This document shows, one piece after another, positions 8,810-17,597 of a stretch of DNA of 64,000 bases. The translations under genes were made by a program, and so were the position numbers. The notes under the pieces were generated by a model. That model saw nothing but the letters and a program-made list of their open reading frames with translations. It ran no database searches and was not told where the DNA came from. The stretch spans positions 682,001 through 746,000 of the forward strand of contig CP089451.1 of assembly GCA_026636295.1 (NCBI GenBank), read 5' to 3'. Each line of letters begins with the position of its first letter. Positions within the stretch are counted from its first letter, which is position 1. The stretch comes from Medakamo hakoo. Taxonomy: Eukaryota > Chlorophyta > Trebouxiophyceae > Coccomyxaceae.

Positions 8810-11083
8810 TCACTCCGCCCGCCGCTCCCCACCACTGGCCGCCCTCTCGCTGGCCACCCCCACCCCCGTCCCTTCCGGCCCCCACAACACGACTCCACCA
8901 CTCTTGTCCCCGACCGCGACGGGCGTGCCCTGCGGCGACCAGGCCACCGCCTGGATGGCCGGCGGCGGGGCCGCACCGCCCGCCGCGCTCGGCCTCAACT
9001 CCCGCACCAGGCTGCCGGTCGCAACCTCCCACACGAACAAAGCGCCGTCAGCCCCGCCGGCCGCGGCGTGCCGCCCGTCCGGTCCCAGCGCCGCGCCCGC
9101 CCACTGACTCCCGACTCTGAAACCGGGCGCTTTCAGGGCCGGCCGCCCCTCACCCGCCCGCAGCGTCCGTGCGTCGACCGTGCGCAGGCTGCCGTCCCGG
9201 CCGAGGGACAGGGCGGTGCAGCCGTCCAGTGAGAGGGCGAGGGCGATGACGCCGCCGCCGCCGGCGTGCAAGGCGTGCGCGTCCGTCTCCGCGACGACGC
9301 CGCCCGTCCGCAAGTCCCAGAGCCTCAACCCGCCGTCGAAGTGGCCCGTCAGCAGCGCCGACCCGCCGGCCGTGAACGCCAGGGCCTGGCACGTCGACGG
9401 ACACAGCAGCGTCGTCGTGCAAAAGCCCTTGCCCAGGTCCCACGTCTTTATGGTCCGGTCGGCGGCGGCCGACGCGGCGAGGCGTGGGGCGGCAGGCGCC
9501 GTGGCGGCGGCGTTGACGCGGGACGTGTGGCCGGTGAGCGTGTGTGAAACGCGGCCGGAGCCCAGGTCCCACAGGCGGAGGGCCTGGGAGTGAGTGGGAG
9601 AAAGGCGTTGCGTGAGAAAAAAAAGACAGGGCACAACGCAGCACTGAAGAAAAACCACCAAAACCCACACCCCTCACTCACCTGGTCTGCACACCCGCCC
9701 AGCACACACCGCCGGTCGGACGTGAACGCCAGCGCCGTCACAGCCTCCACCGCACCCGGCAGCGACCCGCGCGGCGCGCCCGTCCGCGGCTCCCACAAGC
9801 GCACGGACCCGTCGCCGCCACCAGACGCCAGGCGGGTGCCGGCCCGGTCAAACGCGAGCGCATACGTGCCCGACGCATGGGGCGGCAGCGACAGAATGGG
9901 GACGTCGGGCAGGAGGGACGGCGGCGGCGCGGTCGTGGCCAAGGCCGCGGATGGAGGCGGCGGCGGCGGCTGGGAGGACGGCAGGGGCGGCGGCGGCGGC
10001 GGCGGCGGGATGGGCACGCCCTCGCCCGGTGGCGACCCGGCCGCGGCCGCGGCGCGGGCGGCGGCTGCCGCGACGGCCGACGCCGCCCGCCCGCCCGCGC
10101 CTTTGAGCTTGCCCAGCAGACCGCCTCCAGAACTGCTGCTGGGCCGGGCGGGTGGGGCGGCAGGCCGCGCGGGAGCGGGAGCGGGAGCCGGCGCAGCCGC
10201 GGCTGCGGCGGCCGCCGACACGACCGCCGCTTCCGCGGCCGCACCCCTCGCCGCCGACCGGGCCGCCGCCAGCATGGCTTCGCACTCTGCATTCACCCGG
10301 TTCATCCTCTCAATCTCGTCACCCTTCATTTCGACCAGGCGGCGGGAGAGGGCGGCCACCTCGGCCCGGGCGGCGGCGGCGGCGGACTCGGCCGCGTCGC
10401 GGGCGGCCAGGCGCGCGTCGAGCTCGGCGCGCGCGAGCGCGCCCGCCTCCCTCTCCGCCGCGGCCGCCGCCTCGGCTTCCGCCGCCCTTTTCCGGGCGGA
10501 CGCCGCTTCATCCGCGGCAGCCGCCGCCGCCCGATTCGCGGCTTCATGCTCCGCCCGCACGACGTCCAGCTGGCGCCGGGCGGCGAGCGCTTCTTCCGCC
10601 AGGCGCCCGCGCTCGCGCTGGGCGGTCGCGAGGTCGGCCGCGAGGGCGGCCGCTTTCGCCTCGGCTGCGTCGGCGGCCGCGGCGCGTGCAGCGGCAGCGC
10701 GGCCTTTGTCGGCTTCGCTTCTCAAGGCCGCGACCTCGGACCGTAAAGTCGCGGCCTCCTCCTCCAGCGCGGCGGCGCGGGCCTGGAGATGTGAGTGGAA
10801 AAATGGAGGGGTTGAGAGAGGGGGTGTGGCCAGGAGGGCGGGCGCTGTTTTTTCTCGCCACGCAACCCCGTGCTCATACCTGCAGCTCCCGCCGCCCTGT
10901 AGCCGCCGCCGTGTAGTCCGCGATGAGCGCGTCAAACCCTGATGACACCGCGTTGCGGGAGCGCAGGGACGCGAGCAGGGCCGACGCATGGGTGGATGGT
11001 GTGACCGGTTTTGTTGGCATTGATGCTGGGGAAGGCGTGGGCGAGGGCGCGGCTGCTCGCCCTGCGCACGGGACGTGCGTCAA
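8810..11083 (-). CDS. ATG16: autophagy protein ATG16 (ATG5-binding, coiled coil, WD40)
   Basis: Exons 11083-10880, 10782-9682 and 9583-8810; 692 residues. ATG16 dimerises by a coiled coil, binds ATG12-ATG5 and directs lipidation of ATG8 at the phagophore. Seen: N-terminal ATG5-interaction-like segment (LLASLRSRNAVSSGFDALIADY, shown in part), a long Ala/Glu/Arg coiled coil (about 70-240) with EMKGDEIERMNRVNAECE, matching the family's Lys/Asn/Glu motif, a Pro/Ala-rich linker, then WD40 repeats beginning LPPHASGTYALAFDRAG and running to the end (GDGSVRLWEP, ALRLWDLGSG, ADRTIKTWDLG, GGLRLWDLRTG, GALFVWEVATG, GVVLWGPEG). Introns have canonical GT-AG ends and preserve phase. A second in-frame ATG at 11020 may be the true start. 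Confidence 0.86.
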
Positions 11084-11266
11084 GGTCCGCGTCTCGCAGC
11101 GCGCGCGCGGCTGGGTGCGGGCGGGTGGGTGCGCTGCACGGAAAAAACAAAGCTATGAAGCAATAAAATCAACACTTTTTCGCGCCTATCACCAGCAGTC
11201 CCTCTCTCTCTCTCTCTCCCTCGGCCGCTGCCATCGACACCGCCCGCCGGGTCTCTCTCTCTGCCT

Positions 11267-11776
11267 TCAATGACAGCAGTCGCAGTCCCACGGGCACGCC
11301 GCCGTCCCGCCGCCCGTCAAGTTTCTGTCCAACCCCAGCTCGGCTTCTGTGTATAGGGGCAGGCCGGACACAGGGTCCCGCCGCCGGGCTTGGGCGGGTT
11401 CGGTGCCAAACAGGTCGTCCTTGTTTCCCACGGGTGGCGGCGGGCCGTCTGTGGGCGCCGGCCGGGCGGCGGACCGAGGCGGCGGCGGCTTGGCGGCCAC
11501 GACGACGACGGGCCCGCCTGTGCGGGCGGCTGGAGGGCGTGGAGGTGGAGGTGGTGGGACGGCGGCGCCCGCTTTCCCCTCCCCCGCCTTCGCCGCCTTT
11601 TTCGCCTTCAGGCCGGCAAACAGGTCGTCCATCTCGGCCCGGCCGGAGCGTGGTGGCGGTGGGTGTGCGGGCTTTGCGGGTGTGGCCGCGGCCGTGGCTG
11701 TGGTTGCAGCAGCGGCGGCCGGGGGTGGCGCGCCGCCGTTGTCGCCGTCGCGCGGCCGTTTTTTCTTTTTAGTCAT
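11267..11776 (-). CDS. DUF1764 family protein
   Basis: Single exon, 169 residues. The family is found across eukaryotes and its function is unknown. Marks seen: a basic start MTKKKKRPRDGD, the short motif MDDLFAGLKAKKA in the middle, and the diagnostic C-terminus DPVSGLPLYTEAELGL...CPWDCDCC. The middle is Pro/Ala-rich and longer than in most members. It is head-to-head with the Tudor-like gene, with 231 bp between start codons, so the two probably share a promoter region. Confidence 0.9.
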   Translation of the reverse strand: MTKKKKRPRDGDNGGAPPPAAAAATTATAAATPAKPAHPPPPRSGRAEMDDLFAGLKAKKAAKAGEGKAGAAVPPPPPPRPPAARTGGPVVVVAAKPPPPRSAARPAPTDGPPPPVGNKDDLFGTEPAQARRRDPVSGLPLYTEAELGLDRNLTGGGTAACPWDCDCCH

Positions 11777-12007
11777 GGATTGTGCGCGTGTGGAATAAGA
11801 AGTGGATGATGAGCTGCTCGACTACGTGGCCAGCAGAGTATGAAAAGGGCGGGACGGCTGTGTTTGTGGCCGCCGGAAAAACGGGCGTGCATTGATGAAA
11901 GGTCTGGCCAACGAAAAACACTCGCGCCCGCTGCACCGCCACTCCCTCCTTTCTTCTTTCGGGGCGTTTCGCCTCCCGCTCCCGCTTGTCGCCGCACCGC
12001 CGTCTCC
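11777..12007. promoter_or_regulatory. shared divergent promoter region, DUF1764 / Tudor-like gene
   Basis: 231 bp between two outward-facing start codons. It must hold both 5' leaders and both promoters. No TATA-like element is evident. Confidence 0.45.
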
Positions 12008-12903
12008 ATGCCACCGAAGAAACATCCTTCCGTCCGCGTGGGCGCCCGCATTGAATGTCCCGGTGGGTTTTTGTTGCGCGGGGACGGGGCGTGCGCACTG
12101 CCAAAAAAAAAAACGCATCCCGTCACAACACGTCTTCCGCCCGCCCGCCCGCGCTCTCACACATGCTTGTCACCTCCTACAACCAGGCCGCGTGTTCGGG
12201 CGCCCAGGTGACCCAGCCTACCCGGGCACAATCATTGCCATCCGCGGGAACAAGGTGAGGGAGTGGGGTGGTGTTGGAAGAAAAGAAAAACGGTCGACGT
12301 TCGCTTCCCGCTTGCCAACCCGTCCCCACCAACCCACGCCCTTCTCTCTCTGGCCCTCCACTCCGTCCCTGCCAACCCACGCCCTTCTCTCTCTGGCCCT
12401 CCACTCCACACCAGGTCGACATCCGGTTCGCCGAGGACGGCTCCAAATACTGGTTCCCGGCGTCCGACGTGGCAGGGTGGGTGGTGGCTGGCGGCGGCAG
12501 TGCGGCGGCGTCGCCGACCCGCGGGACGCCCATGACGCGCCCGCCGTCCCGCGGCCGCCCGGCGGGGCGGCCGTCCGCCGGTGCTTCCCAGCCGGCGTCG
12601 CCGTCCCCACTCCCTGGTGGTGGGCGGGCGGGAGCCCCACGCCCCAGGGCCCGGTCCCTGACCCGCTCCGCCGCGACGGCCGCCGCCCCGCCCACAAGGA
12701 GCAGCGCTCGTCCTTTTTCGCGCGCGCGCTCCCGCCCCGCGTTGCCGTCGGCGGGCGCCGTCTTCAACTGGCTGCCCTTTGTGTCGGACAGCGCTGCCCT
12801 GGCTGCCTTGGGCGTGGGGCTTGCCGCCGCTGCGACCGCTGTTTCCTACTGGGTGTTGCGCGTGGCCGCGCCCGGGCCGGACGGCACCATTCCGCTGGCG
12901 TGA
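12008..12903 (+). CDS. Tudor-like domain protein with C-terminal membrane anchor
   Basis: Exons 12008-12062, 12187-12254 and 12415-12903; 203 residues. After a short basic start (MPPKKHPSVRVGARIECPG) comes an SH3-barrel/Tudor-like fold: VRVGARIEC ... PAYPGTIIAIRGNK ... VDIRFAEDGSKYWFPASDV, with strands and aromatic residues placed as in Tudor or chromo-barrel readers (about 8-60). The middle is Arg/Ser/Pro-rich and basic. Near the end is one strong hydrophobic segment (AALAALGVGLAAAATAVSYWVL) with a short tail, as in tail-anchored proteins. The three splice junctions all fall inside the Tudor-like fold and keep the frame. Binding of methylated peptides is a family possibility, not shown. Confidence 0.72.
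12329..12407. repeat. tandem duplication, 43-bp period, inside an intron
   Basis: A 36-bp pyrimidine-rich stretch at 12329-12364 is repeated exactly at 12372-12407, just before the 3' splice site at 12414. It duplicates the polypyrimidine tract of intron 2 of the Tudor-like gene. Confidence 0.85.
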
Positions 12904-13059
12904 CACACTGAAAAAGGAAAAAAAAAGAGGTGAAAGAGGGGGGGACGCCGCCCTTGTCACGCGTGGGTGGGTGGCGCGGGGTGGCAGTGGCATGCAATCG
13001 AACTGAAAGAGTGCGCGCGTAGTCAACACACAACACGGCCCCGCCTCAGTCCCCCCCTC

Positions 13060-15267
13060 TCACTGCGCGCCACGTGGCGGCAGGTTGACGATCTCCGGCT
13101 CGGTCAGCCCCTCCGGCCAGGCGCCCGTCTCAAAGCCGAGCGTGCGGCCGTAGAAGCGGAGCTCGCCCTCGATGGCCGACCGGATGGCGGGCGCGGACCG
13201 GAAGCCGTGGCCCTCGCCCTCAAACAGCACGAGCGCCGTGGGGACGCCGCGGTCCTTCAGCACGCCGTACGCGGCTTCCGCCTGGTTGGGCGGGACCACC
13301 TTGTCGTCCGCGCCCTGGAACAGGGCGAGCGGGGCGACGACCCGGTCCATGGCGTGCAGCGGCGACCGCGCCCGGTAGACGTCCCGGTCGGCCGGGTACG
13401 GGCCGATCAGCGAGTCCAGGTAGCGGGACTCGAACTTGTGCGTGTCCGCCGCCAGCAGCTCGCAGTCGGCGACGCCGTAGTGCGACGCGCCCGCGGCGAA
13501 GACGCCGGGCCGGAAGGCGAGGGCGGCCATGACGGTGAAGCCGCCCGCGCTGCCGCCGGTGATGCAGCAGCGCCCGGGGTCGGCGCGGCCGGAGCCGGCC
13601 AAAAACTTGGCGGCGGCCGCGACGTCCGCGACGTCGACCACGCCCCACGCCCGGTGCAGGCGGGACCGGAACTTGCGGCCAAAGCCGGTGGAGCCGCCGT
13701 AGTTGACGTCGCACACCGCAAAACCGCGGCTCGTCCAGAAGAGCGTGCCCAGGGCAAACGCCGCGGGAGACTGGGCGGTCGGTCCGCCGTGAATGCGCGC
13801 GAGGAGCGGCGGCGCGGTGCCGGACGGCAGCGTGTGGTGAGGAGACGCGGGCGGGTAATAGTTCAGGAAGGCCGTGCGCGGCGGGGAGGACGCGTCATCG
13901 CCGGGCAAGGGCTCCGTCGGATACTCCAGGACTTGGGGGCGGGAGATGAAGCCCGGGTCGAGGTCGACGTCCGCGGCGGTCGCGTGGACGGTCCAGGCCC
14001 CCGCCGCGCCAAACGTGCGCCCGTCCAGCTGGACGGTCGCCAATTCCGCCGGCCGGTCGGGCGAGGAGCCGACCGTCGCCAGGGTCAGGGACGGCCCGTC
14101 GGCATGCGCCGCAAACCGGCCAAAACCGGTGTACGGCGACGGGATGGGCGCCGGCTGCCCCCCGTGGACGGGGACGAGCATGGCCTGCGCGCCGGGCGCG
14201 GCCGGGTCGGCCCACCGCGCCAGGAGCCGGCCGGCCGCGCCGGGGCCGCCGACCCACTGCAGCTGTTTCAGGCCCAGGACCCACTGGGGGCCCGCCCACT
14301 CGCCCACGCCGGGCGTCAGGTGGACCAGGCCAGGCGCCCCGGCGTCGCCCGCGCCGGAAGACGGCAGCGCGCCGGGCGTGTAGTAAACAGACCACCAGTC
14401 GGTCCGGTCGGAGATGAAGGCCAGGCCGGCCGCCGTGCCGCCCTGTCCGGGCACCCAGACCGGCTCCAGCACCGACTCGCCCCTGGCATCGCCGCCGGCC
14501 ACGCGGCGGACGTCGGCCAGGGCGCCGCTCGCGTCCAGGCGGGCGACGAACAAAGCAGTGTCGTCCCACGGCATGGACGGGTGGTCCCACCCCACCCACG
14601 CGATGGCCGACCCGTCGGGCGACAGCCGGGGCGTGGACACGAAATCCGTGCGCGGCGCGCCCGCCGCGTCGGCGGCCTCACAGTGCGTCAGCCGGGTCAC
14701 CGCTCCCGTCTCCGGGTCGACGGCCGCCAGGTAGGACGCCGGCTCGGTCGGCGAGGCGCCGGACCCGTGGTCTTCCACCACGAAGATGGCGCGCCCGGGG
14801 CGGGCCGGGTCGGCCGCGCCGTCGGCGAAACGCAGGCCGCCGTCCGCCGGGGTCAGCGCCCGGGGCGGGGCCAGGGGGGTCGACGACGCGTCCCACCCCG
14901 CCGGCACGGACTGCGTGTAGAGGCGGGAGTCGCCAAAGTTGGAAAAGACGGCCAGGCAGCCGCCGCGGCCGTCGCGCTCGGGGAGGAGGAGGTACGCGCC
15001 GCCGCCGTACTCGTGGACGCGCGTGCGGACGTTGAAGCCGCCGGCGTCCTTGGCGGGCGTGACGTCCGCGGCGGGGCCGCCGCGCGCCACGTCCCGGCGG
15101 ACGAGGACGGAGCGCCCGCCCTCTGCCGGCCGGCCCTCCACCCACCACAGCGCGCCGTCGGGGCCGAAGGCCACCTCGGAGCGTGGCGTGGAGGAGGCGG
15201 TCAGCAGGTCGGAGGTGATGGGCGACGGCCAGGCGACGGGCGTCTCGGTTTTATTGGTGGACGCCAT
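13060..15267 (-). CDS. prolyl-oligopeptidase family serine peptidase (S9C-like)
   Basis: Single exon, 735 residues. An N-terminal beta-propeller-like half (repeated blade motifs, e.g. RLSPDGSAIAWVGWDHPSMPWD, quoted to WD only) is followed by an alpha/beta-hydrolase domain. Catalytic features: nucleophile Ser in ITGGSAGGFTVMAA, Asp in LFQGADDKVVPPNQAE, His in FEGEGHGFR; the oxyanion-region HGGPT is also present. S9C members include acylaminoacyl peptidases and dipeptidyl peptidases; the exact substrate is not predictable. The start MASTNKTETP gives a cytosolic form. It is the second longest gene without introns here. The gene is convergent with the Tudor-like gene. Confidence 0.92.
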   Translation of the reverse strand: MASTNKTETPVAWPSPITSDLLTASSTPRSEVAFGPDGALWWVEGRPAEGGRSVLVRRDVARGGPAADVTPAKDAGGFNVRTRVHEYGGGAYLLLPERDGRGGCLAVFSNFGDSRLYTQSVPAGWDASSTPLAPPRALTPADGGLRFADGAADPARPGRAIFVVEDHGSGASPTEPASYLAAVDPETGAVTRLTHCEAADAAGAPRTDFVSTPRLSPDGSAIAWVGWDHPSMPWDDTALFVARLDASGALADVRRVAGGDARGESVLEPVWVPGQGGTAAGLAFISDRTDWWSVYYTPGALPSSGAGDAGAPGLVHLTPGVGEWAGPQWVLGLKQLQWVGGPGAAGRLLARWADPAAPGAQAMLVPVHGGQPAPIPSPYTGFGRFAAHADGPSLTLATVGSSPDRPAELATVQLDGRTFGAAGAWTVHATAADVDLDPGFISRPQVLEYPTEPLPGDDASSPPRTAFLNYYPPASPHHTLPSGTAPPLLARIHGGPTAQSPAAFALGTLFWTSRGFAVCDVNYGGSTGFGRKFRSRLHRAWGVVDVADVAAAAKFLAGSGRADPGRCCITGGSAGGFTVMAALAFRPGVFAAGASHYGVADCELLAADTHKFESRYLDSLIGPYPADRDVYRARSPLHAMDRVVAPLALFQGADDKVVPPNQAEAAYGVLKDRGVPTALVLFEGEGHGFRSAPAIRSAIEGELRFYGRTLGFETGAWPEGLTEPEIVNLPPRGAQ

Positions 15268-15413
15268 GGGCGTGGTCGTGCGGAGTCGTTGAGGGCGGAG
15301 GAGGGCGGGCCTGGTGGGAGGGGGTGGGAGGGCGTGTGGGTGGGCCTGGCGCGCGCATGCCCCCCGCCTGTTTTTCGACTCTCCGACCACCGCCTCCTTC
15401 TCCCTCTCTCTGC

Positions 15414-15651
15414 TCACCACGCCAGGGCGACCAGGAGAGCAAGCGCCGCGCCAGCGATCGCGGCCGCGCGCTGGCTTCCCATGCAACAACGCAAACAAAG
15501 AAAAGGGGGACCCTCACCACACGCGCTCGTGGACCGGTGGCAAGAGGCGGCGGCGCGGCTGTGACGGCGGGCGCGGCGCGGGCGAGCAGACGGGGGGCCA
15601 GGGCGTGCGGCAGCTGCTGGTGACCAGGCGCCGGCTGGCCGTGGACAGCAT
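15414..15651 (-). CDS. possible small membrane protein, 64 residues
   Basis: Proposed exons 15651-15518 and 15474-15414 with a 43-nt intron (GTGAGG...GGGAAG). The product has an Arg/Ser/Pro-rich, presequence-like N-terminus (MLSTASRRLVTSSCRTPW) and ends in a hydrophobic helix AAAIAGAALALLVALAW followed by a stop. It fills an otherwise empty 500-bp gap between the peptidase and the monooxygenase. The intron is shorter than its neighbours and the acceptor has a weak tract, so the model is tentative. No family recognised; small organelle membrane subunits have this look. Confidence 0.3.
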
Positions 15652-15774
15652 GGTTTGGGGAAAAATGCGTGAATGATTGTCTTGCAACGACGAACAGAAA
15701 AAAAAAAGAGCGCGCGCGCTCGCCCCCCATCCACCTAGCCTGCCCTCTCCCTCCCTCCTCTGCCCTCTCCCTCC

Positions 15775-17529
15775 TCACTGCACCAGCGGCTCCGGTGCCC
15801 GCGCCAAAACCTCCTTGTGCTGTCCGTACCACTCCCTCTCCGTCGCCCGCCCCCCGCTCGCGACGGCTTTGGCCAGGCTCACCGACCCCGTCTGCACGAT
15901 CGACGCTTGCGGGATGCGGAACGCTTCGTACGCCCGCAGCGCGGCGGCGCTCGCGCCGTCCTGCCCAAACGCGCGCGCGAGCGCGACGGCGTCCTCGAGC
16001 GCCTGGCCCGTGCCCTGGCCCAGGAAGGGCGTGGCCAAGTGGGCGGCGTCCCCCACCAGCGTCACGCGGCCTTTCCCCCAGACGGTGCAGGCGTCCGGCT
16101 CGCGGTAGCCCTGCGGGTGTTCTGTGATGCGGTCGGCGGGCGTCGAGCGGATGAGGTCGAGCACGGCGGCCGGGAAGCCGGCGTGGGCTTCGAGGCACCG
16201 CGCCCGCTTGGCCTCGTCCGCGGCCGCCGTCGCGTCCGGGTCCGTGACGCGGTTCGACGCCAGTTCGTCCAGCCGGTCTTCCGGCCAGGGCGCGAAGCAC
16301 TGCCAGGCCAGGACGCCGGTCGGGCTGGACTCGGCGCCCGCTCCGCCGCCGCCGCCGCCGCAGCGCGTCCCGCCCAGTTTCACGACGAGCGTGATGAAGC
16401 GGCCCTTTCCCCACCCCGTCAACAGCTTGTCTCCGTGCGGCCAGTCGGGCGGGACGGGGCACTGGCCCCGCCAGACGGACAGGCCGGAGTAAGTGGGCGG
16501 GCCGTCGCCCAGGAGTTGAGCCCGCACGGCCGACTGGTTGCCGTCGGCGCCGACGAGGACGGCCGCGGTGAGCGGGGGGTGGGGGACCCCCGCCCGGGAG
16601 CGGGTGTGGACGGTGACGCCGGTCGAGCTCTCTTCGTAGGAGTCGAAGGAGTGGTCCAGGCGCAGGACGCCGGGCGGCTGATGGTGTGGGCGTGTGTGTG
16701 TGTGTGGAGGGCGAGCGGGGGGAGGGGCGGGCGTGTGATGCGCGTCGGGCCAGAGGAGAGAGACGTCGCGCCCGCGCCCGTTTCATTCAAGCACGAGGCT
16801 CCGGCCGACCCGAAACTGGCCATGGCCATGGACTTGAATCAACTCCCCCCAAAACACCCCCGCCCCCTGTCAAACTCACCAGCCTCGCCACCGCCTCCTC
16901 CCGGATCTTGTACCAGGGGTAGTGGCCCGTGTTGCGGGACAGGCCCTCCCAAATGCCGGCGGCCGACGGGAAGGCCACGTTGATTTTGGCCGGGTCGTCC
17001 GCGCTGTATTGCACAAACGGCCCGTCGGGCAGCAGGCCGGCCTCGACGGTGGCGCCCAGGCCCGGGTCGATGGCGTGCAGGGCGTTCAGGCCGTTGCCTG
17101 GGTGCGGGGTGCGGGGTGTGAGGTGGTGAGTGAGGGTGGTGGTGGGGCCGCGACGACGCGCGGCCGGGGTGACGGGCCTAGCCCACAACCCAAAAACACG
17201 GGCTCTCCGTGCGGCCACACACACTCACCCAACAGCCCAATCGTAAACCCGACAGGCTTCAGCGACGTGGTACGCTCCAGCAGGGCGACGCGCAGCCCCG
17301 GCGCGGCCCGGCTGATGCCCAGGGCGAGCGCGGCGCCGCACGGTCCTGACCCGACGATGGCCACGTCGACTTCACTGTCGTGCGTCGTGGCCGCGCCGGC
17401 GTTGCCGGCTGCGGAAGGCATTGCTCTGGGGGCGCGGCGGATTGGGCTCTGCCGGGCGCGGGCGGGGGGAGGCGGGCGGGCGGTGGTGAGGCGGCCGGCG
17501 GTTGCGGACGACGTTGTTGGGTGGGGCAT
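15775..17529 (-). CDS. FAD-dependent monooxygenase (aromatic hydroxylase class)
   Basis: Exons 17529-17229, 17097-16880 and 16677-15775; 473 residues. Uses FAD and NAD(P)H to hydroxylate or epoxidise a substrate. Motifs in order: GxGxxG in VDVAIVGSGPCGAALALG (about 54-71), the DG motif AAVLVGADGNQSAVRAQLL in the middle, and the second FAD motif RVTLVGDAAHLATPFLGQG toward the end. These place it with zeaxanthin-epoxidase/salicylate-hydroxylase-like enzymes; the substrate is unknown. From the first ATG the N-terminus is Pro/Arg/Ser/Thr-rich and transit-peptide-like; an ATG at 17421 would give a cytosolic form. A short Gly/Ala insertion lies in the substrate domain. Confidence 0.88.
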
Positions 17530-17597
17530 TGCTTTTTTTTCGCAGGTGTGCGAGGATGGGGATGAGGGTCTGACCTGATGGGGTGTGATTTTTTTTT

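Noticed and set aside
12967-15564. 865-codon open frame on the + strand
   Set aside because: Antisense to the S9 peptidase, whose catalytic motifs are intact on the minus strand; the + frame has none.
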